DNA from: Corynebacterium jeddahense
Lineage (GTDB): Bacteria > Actinomycetota > Actinomycetes > Mycobacteriales > Mycobacteriaceae
DNA: 64,000 nucleotides
Direction: 5' to 3'
Assembly: GCF_028609865.1 (NCBI RefSeq)
Contig: NZ_CP063194.1
Coordinates: forward strand, 186,001 to 250,000
Position numbers and translations under genes: made by a program. Under the pieces are notes generated by a model. That model was not told the DNA's origin. It was given only the letters and a program-made list of their open reading frames with translations, and ran no database searches. This document shows positions 58,415 through 64,000 of the stretch, piece after piece (position 1 is the first letter of the stretch; every line of letters begins with the position of its first letter).

Positions 58415-61400
58415 ATGTCGAACGCAGTATGGGTACCCGTCAACGCCGAGATGAAAGGGTTCATTGGGACCCTTGTCAAGGAGGCGTCCGGTGCCGCGCA
58501 GCAGGCGGGGGCGAAGGTCACCAGTGAGATGGGAAAGGCCGGCAAGGACGCCGGCCAGGCGCTTGCATCTGGCCTGTCTTCCCAGGCTGCGAAGATCGAG
58601 CAGGTCACGGCGAAGGTAGCGAACGCGCGCAAGGTGGAAGCCAAGGCGTCCGCCGACGTGACCGCTGCCGAGCAAGAGTTACAAGCAATCCGCTCGCGGT
58701 CTGACGCCTCCGCGTCGCAGATCGCCGCGGCGGAGCAGAAGCTGACCACCGCGAAGAACCAGCACCAGGACGCCACTCGCACACTGGCTCGCACCGAGGG
58801 TGACCTCGAGTCTGTGCGCGCCGGGGGTGAGGCGTCGTCGTCTGCGCTGGCCCGGTCGGAGGACAACCTCGCGAAGGCGAAGACGCAGGCGCAAACCGCC
58901 ACCGATAAGCTGCACACTGCCGAGCTTCGTTTGGGTGAGGCGAAAGACCAGCAGCAGGCGAAGAATCAGGCTGTCGCTGACGCCGAGCTGAACCTGATCA
59001 ACGTGCGTGACCGGTATGGTGCGAACACGAAGGAGACGGCGCGGGCTGAGAAGCAGCTCGAGACGGCGAAGAACGAGGCCGCGGCTGCAGATAAGCGAGT
59101 GGCGGCGGCGACGGGCAACGTCGCGAAGCGGCGCGCGGAGCTCGCGTCGGCGACTGACATGGTCGCCGCGAAGTCTCGTACCCACAAGGCCACCCAGCAA
59201 GACGTCGCGGCCGCAGAGCGGCGCGCGGGGGATGAAGCGGAGACGGCGCGCGGGAAGATCCGCGGGCTCGGCTCGGACATGGAAGGGGCGTCTCGCTCCG
59301 GTAGCGGGTTCATCTCCTCCCTCGGCGGGTTCGCGAAGAAGGCCGCGGTGGCCGGCGGCGCGTTCCTTGGCGTGTCCGGTGCGACGCAGGCGCTCTCCGG
59401 CGGCTTCGAACGCTTGAATAACCTGCAGCGCGCGGACATCATGTTCCGCAACGTGGGGTTGTCCGCAGAGCAGGCCGGGGCAACGATGGACGACCTCAAC
59501 GACCTCGTCACCGGCACCAGCGTCTCCCTCGCGGACGCCGCGGGGACCGCGTCCATGCTGATGCAGGCCGGTGTCGAAGCTGGCAAGCCTCTCAACGACT
59601 CGATTAAGGCGCTGACGAACATCTCTGCCATCGCCGGCGGTTCTGCCGAGGACGTCGGTCTGGTGCTGATGCAGATTAAGGCTGCGGGTCGCCTGATGGG
59701 TGGCGACGCGATGCAGCTGCAGCAGCGAGGTGTGAACATCTATGGTTACCTCGCGGAGTCGCTCGGCATGAGCTTCGAGGAAGTCAAGAAGCTCGGCGAG
59801 GAAGGCAAGATCACCTACGAGCAGGTGGTCGACGCCATCAACGCGAAAACCGGCGACCTCGCCAAGGAAATGGGTGAGACCCTGCCCGCGAAAATGGGGA
59901 ACTTCCGTACCGCCGTGTCGTCGGCGGCTGCGGAGTTTATCGGACCGTTCATCGACCCGGCTACCCGCGGGGTGGAACTGCTCACCCAGAAACTCAAGGA
60001 CGCCCGGCCCGCCATCCAGGGGTTCGCCGAGGGCATCAAGAACGGGTTTACCTGGCTGGGTGACCATCCGGCTTTGCTGGCGGGCATGGCGACGGCGGTG
60101 TCGTCGCTGGCTGCTGGTGCGGCGGCGGTGAAGGCCGTCGGCATCGCCGGCGAGATCACAAAGACCATCAAGGCCGCCGAGACCGGAGCCGAACTACTCG
60201 GGAAGCTCAACCTTGGGTTCCTGGCATCGCCAATCGGCCTGTGGGTCGCTGGCCTGACGGCTGCGGCCACCGGCCTGTCGTTGTTCTTCACCAAGACCGA
60301 GACCGGCCAGAAAATCTGGCAAGGCTTCATGGACGGACTGCGCGCCGGGGGCGAATGGGTCACCGGCGCCCTCGTTCCCGCCTTCGTCGACCTCGGCACC
60401 GCCGTCGGCGACGCCTTCACCTGGATCGGGGAGAAGCTCGCCCCGGTACGCGAGGCCGTAGGGTCGGCGTTCGACTGGATTGACGGCAAGCTCACCGAGT
60501 TCGGCGTCGGCGTCGGCAAGTTCTACCAGACCTGGGTGCAACCCCAGGTGGAGTTCTTCCGCTCCATCTGGCAGCTAGGTGTGGCGAACATCCAGGTGTT
60601 CATGGGCATGCTGGGCCAGGTCGCCGGCTTCATCGGCGGCGTGTTCCAGCAAGTCGGATCCATCATCTCCGGGGTCACCTCGGCGCTCATCATGCCCGCA
60701 TGGACCATGATCCAGGCGGGCGCGCAGGTGATGGCGACGATCGCATCTGGCGCGTTCGACCTCATCAAACTGGGCTTCCAGTTCGTCGGACAGATGATTC
60801 AGTCCGTCTGGGTCAACATCATCGAACCGGTGTGGGGCCTGTTCCGCGACGGTGCCGGCCTGCTGGCTGACATCCTGACCGGAAACTTCACCAACATCGG
60901 TAACAGGTTCGAGTCGATGGGTACTCACCTGCACGAAATCGTGATGGGCCCCATCAACGTCGCGCTGGACTACTTCCGTAACCTCGTGTCGCTTATCTCG
61001 GACGCGTGGGTGTCGTTCCAGACCACCGTGGCCAACGTGGTGGTCCAGGTGCAGGCCAAGATCTCCGAGATGGTCACGAACATCACGGAGATCCCCGGCA
61101 AAATCAAGGGCGTGTTCGCGGACGCCGGGTCGTGGCTCGTGTCCGCCGGCATGAACGTGATCTCCGGCCTGTGGTCGGGCATGCAGCGCATGTGGGACAA
61201 CGTCACCGGCTGGCTGGCGAGCCTGCCGGGGCGCATCCGAAACTCCATCGGGTCCATCAGCTTCGGCTTCGGCCACGCGAACGGCTCGTACTCTCAGTAC
61301 GTTGCCGGCGGTATCGCCGCGGCGGAGGCCTACGCGAACGGCGGCCACTTGCCGACGCGCGCGGTGATTGAGCGGCCGCACGGCAAGCGTGGCCTCGTCC

Positions 61401-63733
61401 AGTGGGCGGAAGACGAAACTGGCGGCGAAGCATTCATCCCGTTGGCCGTGGGGAAACGCGAGCGCTCTACCGCGATTCTGGATCAGGTGGCGGGCACGTT
61501 CGGCTACGCGCTCGTCGACGTGGCCACGGGTGCGCCGTACCGTTCTACGTATCGGGGTGATCTCGGGCCGCAGACGGTGGGCGTGTTCGCTAACGGTGGT
61601 ATCACCGGCGACGACCTTGACCTGTTCTACAAGGGTGGCGCGGTCAATGGGCATAAAGCGTCGCGTCCGCTGCAGTCAGCGCCCTATGTGTTTGGCGGGT
61701 CGAATTGGGGCGATTGTTCAGGCACGGTCTCCGCCGGCGCTGGTCTCGCGGTTGGCCTTGATCCGTTCCCTCGCCTGTTTTTCACAGGCGACGAGGCGGC
61801 GTGGCTGTCCTCCCACGGGTTCCTCCGTGGCCGCGGCGGCGCCGGCGATTTCCGCATTGGGTTCAAGGACGGCGGTCCGGGCGGTGGGCACACTGCGGCC
61901 ACGCTGCCGAACGGTGTGAACATCGAGATGGGCGGCTACCCGTCCGAGGGGCACTACAACACAGGCGCCGGGGCGTGGGATAGCTACTTCGACACGTTCT
62001 TCTACCTGCCGATGCAGGAGCAGAAGTGGGTGGACCCGGAAGTCACGGGGCTGAAGGACTTGTCGACGAGCGAGCGGCAGGTCGTCGTCACCGCCGTGGA
62101 CACGATGGATACGACGAGCATGGGGTCGACCGCGGCGGCCCAGCAGCGCGAGCTCACCCCGTACGAGGCATTCGCCACCACGTTCGCCAAGGAGATGGGC
62201 AACCGCAGTGTGGCCCAGATCGGGTTCGACGCGGTGGCGGACTTCTTCGGTGTCGACCCGAAGCTGACGCGCAAGGTCTTGTTCACGCCGATGGACGAAC
62301 TCCTCGGCGTGAAAGATCTTGACCAACACGCAGCGGTGGGTAACCCGTCGACGAACGTCGCCGGCCAGCATGCCGTACAGGTTCACGACGAAGCGGTCAC
62401 GACCATGACCGGTGCGGAGCTCGCGCGCGACCCGCAAATGTCGCACGCGTCCACCCAGGATGTCATCGAGCAGCCGAAGGTGCCCGAGTGGGGGCCGGGG
62501 TTCTTCGCCCACGAGATCGCCCAGCAGGCGAAAACGATGGGCCTTGACCGGCTCGCCGCGAAGATCGGCATCGCGACCGCGCTCGTGGAGTCGGGTAACC
62601 CAATGCAGATGTACGCGAACCAGGCGGTGCCGGAGTCGCTGTCGTTCCGGCACGACGCACTCGGCTCGGACTACGACAGTGTCGGCCTGTTCCAACAGCG
62701 CAACAACGGCGCGTGGGGCACGGTGGCCGACCGGATGACACCGGCGTCGTCGGCGAAGATGTTCTTCGCCAAGCTACAAGGGTTCGACTACCACCAGATG
62801 GACCCGGGGGCGGCGGCGCAGAAGGTGCAGGTGTCGGCGTTCCCCGACCGGTACGGGCAGCAGATGGCCGAGGCGGAGCGACTGCTCTCCTCGACCGGTG
62901 TGTTCGACCGGGGTGGACTCGCACGAGGGATCGGATTCTTGCCGAAGGCGACGATCCAACCTGAGCGTGTTCTGTCCCCGCAGATGACCCCACTATTTGA
63001 GCGGTTCGTCGGTCTTCTGCCTGCCTTCATGGGCACGGTGGACACTGCTCGCGGTGAACTCCGTGAGTCCTATGCCGGCGGTGATGCCGGGTACGGTGCC
63101 CTCGCCGAGCTCTTCGGCGATGAGGTCGGCTACCGTCTCGCTGATGGGGCGTTCTGGACTGGCGGTCTCGTTGCCGAATTAGAAGAGGCGTTTGCTGGTG
63201 GAGACTTCGGCTATGCCTCCGCTGCCCACTTGCTGGGCGAGGAAACAGGTCGGGCGCTCGTTGATGAAGCCGCCTGGCTAGGCACTGCAGTCGACGAATT
63301 GAAGGCGGCGTGGCGCGGTGAAGACTTTGGTCTTGCCGCGACTGCGCGTTACCTCGGCGGCAACGAGTCCGCGGCCGCGCGTCTACTCGACGAATTGTCG
63401 TGGGCAGGTCTCACCGCCGAAGAGATGGAAGCGGCGCGCTACGGCGATGACTTCGGTCTCGCTGGCACGGCGCGCTATCTCGGTGGCAATGAACGAGCTG
63501 CCGGGGCAGCCCTTGACGCCGTGGGCGACACATTCCAGGCACTCGACGGCCTGGAAAACGTTGTCCAGCGCGCCGGTTCGACCGTGGTGATCAACATCGA
63601 CGGCCAGGAGGTCATGCGCCGCCGCCTCGACGAGGCGGAGGAACAGATCGACCTGCACACGGAGGAGATTCTGGGGCTGAAGGCTCCGCGTAGGCCGCGC
63701 CCGATGGCCGTGACCCGAGGAGGTGCGATGTGA
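58415..63733 (+). CDS. Tape measure protein with two wall-lytic domains
   Basis: 1772 residues with an AAGGAGG site. The first 300 residues are coiled coil. A tail-tape-measure region follows (SAEQAGATMDDLNDLVTGTS, MQLQQRGVNIYGYLAESLG), then hydrophobic stretches (about 560-850). Near residue 1101 an NlpC/P60-like module has WGDCSGTVSAG and GGGHTAATL. Near 1390 a transglycosylase-like module has IATALVESG and DSVGLFQQRNNGAWGT, typical of actinophage tape measures. About four repeats of some 40 residues follow (1547-1708). It sets tail length and helps DNA cross the cell wall. Confidence 0.92.
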   Translation: MSNAVWVPVNAEMKGFIGTLVKEASGAAQQAGAKVTSEMGKAGKDAGQALASGLSSQAAKIEQVTAKVANARKVEAKASADVTAAEQELQAIRSRSDASASQIAAAEQKLTTAKNQHQDATRTLARTEGDLESVRAGGEASSSALARSEDNLAKAKTQAQTATDKLHTAELRLGEAKDQQQAKNQAVADAELNLINVRDRYGANTKETARAEKQLETAKNEAAAADKRVAAATGNVAKRRAELASATDMVAAKSRTHKATQQDVAAAERRAGDEAETARGKIRGLGSDMEGASRSGSGFISSLGGFAKKAAVAGGAFLGVSGATQALSGGFERLNNLQRADIMFRNVGLSAEQAGATMDDLNDLVTGTSVSLADAAGTASMLMQAGVEAGKPLNDSIKALTNISAIAGGSAEDVGLVLMQIKAAGRLMGGDAMQLQQRGVNIYGYLAESLGMSFEEVKKLGEEGKITYEQVVDAINAKTGDLAKEMGETLPAKMGNFRTAVSSAAAEFIGPFIDPATRGVELLTQKLKDARPAIQGFAEGIKNGFTWLGDHPALLAGMATAVSSLAAGAAAVKAVGIAGEITKTIKAAETGAELLGKLNLGFLASPIGLWVAGLTAAATGLSLFFTKTETGQKIWQGFMDGLRAGGEWVTGALVPAFVDLGTAVGDAFTWIGEKLAPVREAVGSAFDWIDGKLTEFGVGVGKFYQTWVQPQVEFFRSIWQLGVANIQVFMGMLGQVAGFIGGVFQQVGSIISGVTSALIMPAWTMIQAGAQVMATIASGAFDLIKLGFQFVGQMIQSVWVNIIEPVWGLFRDGAGLLADILTGNFTNIGNRFESMGTHLHEIVMGPINVALDYFRNLVSLISDAWVSFQTTVANVVVQVQAKISEMVTNITEIPGKIKGVFADAGSWLVSAGMNVISGLWSGMQRMWDNVTGWLASLPGRIRNSIGSISFGFGHANGSYSQYVAGGIAAAEAYANGGHLPTRAVIERPHGKRGLVQWAEDETGGEAFIPLAVGKRERSTAILDQVAGTFGYALVDVATGAPYRSTYRGDLGPQTVGVFANGGITGDDLDLFYKGGAVNGHKASRPLQSAPYVFGGSNWGDCSGTVSAGAGLAVGLDPFPRLFFTGDEAAWLSSHGFLRGRGGAGDFRIGFKDGGPGGGHTAATLPNGVNIEMGGYPSEGHYNTGAGAWDSYFDTFFYLPMQEQKWVDPEVTGLKDLSTSERQVVVTAVDTMDTTSMGSTAAAQQRELTPYEAFATTFAKEMGNRSVAQIGFDAVADFFGVDPKLTRKVLFTPMDELLGVKDLDQHAAVGNPSTNVAGQHAVQVHDEAVTTMTGAELARDPQMSHASTQDVIEQPKVPEWGPGFFAHEIAQQAKTMGLDRLAAKIGIATALVESGNPMQMYANQAVPESLSFRHDALGSDYDSVGLFQQRNNGAWGTVADRMTPASSAKMFFAKLQGFDYHQMDPGAAAQKVQVSAFPDRYGQQMAEAERLLSSTGVFDRGGLARGIGFLPKATIQPERVLSPQMTPLFERFVGLLPAFMGTVDTARGELRESYAGGDAGYGALAELFGDEVGYRLADGAFWTGGLVAELEEAFAGGDFGYASAAHLLGEETGRALVDEAAWLGTAVDELKAAWRGEDFGLAATARYLGGNESAAARLLDELSWAGLTAEEMEAARYGDDFGLAGTARYLGGNERAAGAALDAVGDTFQALDGLENVVQRAGSTVVINIDGQEVMRRRLDEAEEQIDLHTEEILGLKAPRRPRPMAVTRGGAM

Positions 63734-64000
63734 CAACCCCACAGCTGACCCACTCGTGGGAGGGGGACTACAAGATCACCCTGTCCAGTGGCCAGCAGGT
63801 GCTCAACATTGCGACGCCGCACGGCCAGGAACGTGCCGACCAGCCCGTGATGCTGCTCCAAGGTGGCACGGACGGGTTCAGCGTGAAGCCCGACCTGACG
63901 CGCCGGGCGACCGTGAACAAGTACGGCGAGCGCGTCGTCGGCAAAAAGCTCCCGCCGTTCGGCGGCACCATGAAAGTGGTGGTCGGCAACCCCGCGCTGC
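63730..64000 (+). CDS. Distal tail protein (3' end outside window)
   Basis: A GTG start overlaps the tape measure stop (GTGA). The 90 visible residues begin VTTPQLTHSWEGDYKITLSS and include GTDGFSVKPDLTRRATVNKY. The position after the tape measure and the sequence fit a distal-tail-type protein. The frame is open to the window end. Confidence 0.72.
   Translation, partial: MTTPQLTHSWEGDYKITLSSGQQVLNIATPHGQERADQPVMLLQGGTDGFSVKPDLTRRATVNKYGERVVGKKLPPFGGTMKVVVGNPAL

Overview
The window is high-GC actinobacterial DNA that looks like a Corynebacterium chromosome carrying an integrated phage. The genus call rests on gene order and families: a class A PBP, a WhcA-type WhiB protein, a GlxR-type cAMP regulator, nth, a thioredoxin-like protein, a NUDIX hydrolase, a MarP-like protease, a Tad pilus locus, a DEAH helicase, cspA, topA, a class III adenylate cyclase and holB. 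This is the order known from corynebacteria and, in part, mycobacteria. The secreted proteins at the left edge also have the C-terminal membrane tails common in corynebacterial surface proteins.

Region 1 (1-8.9 kb) is a surface-protein cluster on the + strand: a G5-repeat protein (cut by the window edge), a CAP-domain protein, an alkaline phosphatase with two complete catalytic copies in one chain, a frameshifted remnant of a small secreted protein, and a second CAP-domain protein flanked by coiled coils. Each intact protein has a secretion or membrane-anchor plan with a C-terminal transmembrane tail, and several genes have their own terminators.

Region 2 (9-35.8 kb) is core chromosome. It holds tRNA-Pro, a metallophosphoesterase, a YqeY-like protein, the PBP, whcA, a RidA-like protein, an MBL-fold hydrolase, glxR, nth, the thioredoxin-NUDIX-MarP operon, a holin-like membrane protein and a HAD phosphatase. 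A compact seven-gene Tad/Flp pilus operon follows (CpaE-like, tadA, tadB, tadC, pilin, two TadE-like), mostly with 4-base overlaps. It faces an MrfA-like helicase. Next come cspA, a DedA protein, topA, an HNH endonuclease of the 13E12/DUF222 type, cyaB, holB and tRNA-Thr. GlxR and CyaB form the two ends of a cAMP circuit. Perfect DnaA-box 9-mers sit in two intergenic regions here.

Region 3 (35.8 kb to the end) is a siphovirus-type prophage, most likely inserted at tRNA-Thr. Its left end has a DUF3644/HEPN-like gene of lower GC (a defence candidate), a tyrosine integrase, a membrane protein, and an ImmA-type protease with its XRE repressor. A Cro-like gene diverges from the repressor. The early region is a string of small overlapping genes. 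It includes a tRNA-like element, tiny membrane proteins, a WhiB-like protein with an extra zinc-type tail, and a putative replication/HNH protein. The late region runs HNH, terminase small and large subunits, portal, prohead protease (fused to a P-loop domain), capsid, head-tail connectors, major tail protein, tail chaperones with a -1 frameshift, tape measure and distal tail. The right end of the prophage lies outside the window.

No CRISPR array, rRNA or insertion sequence was seen. No gene-free stretch exceeds 300 bases.
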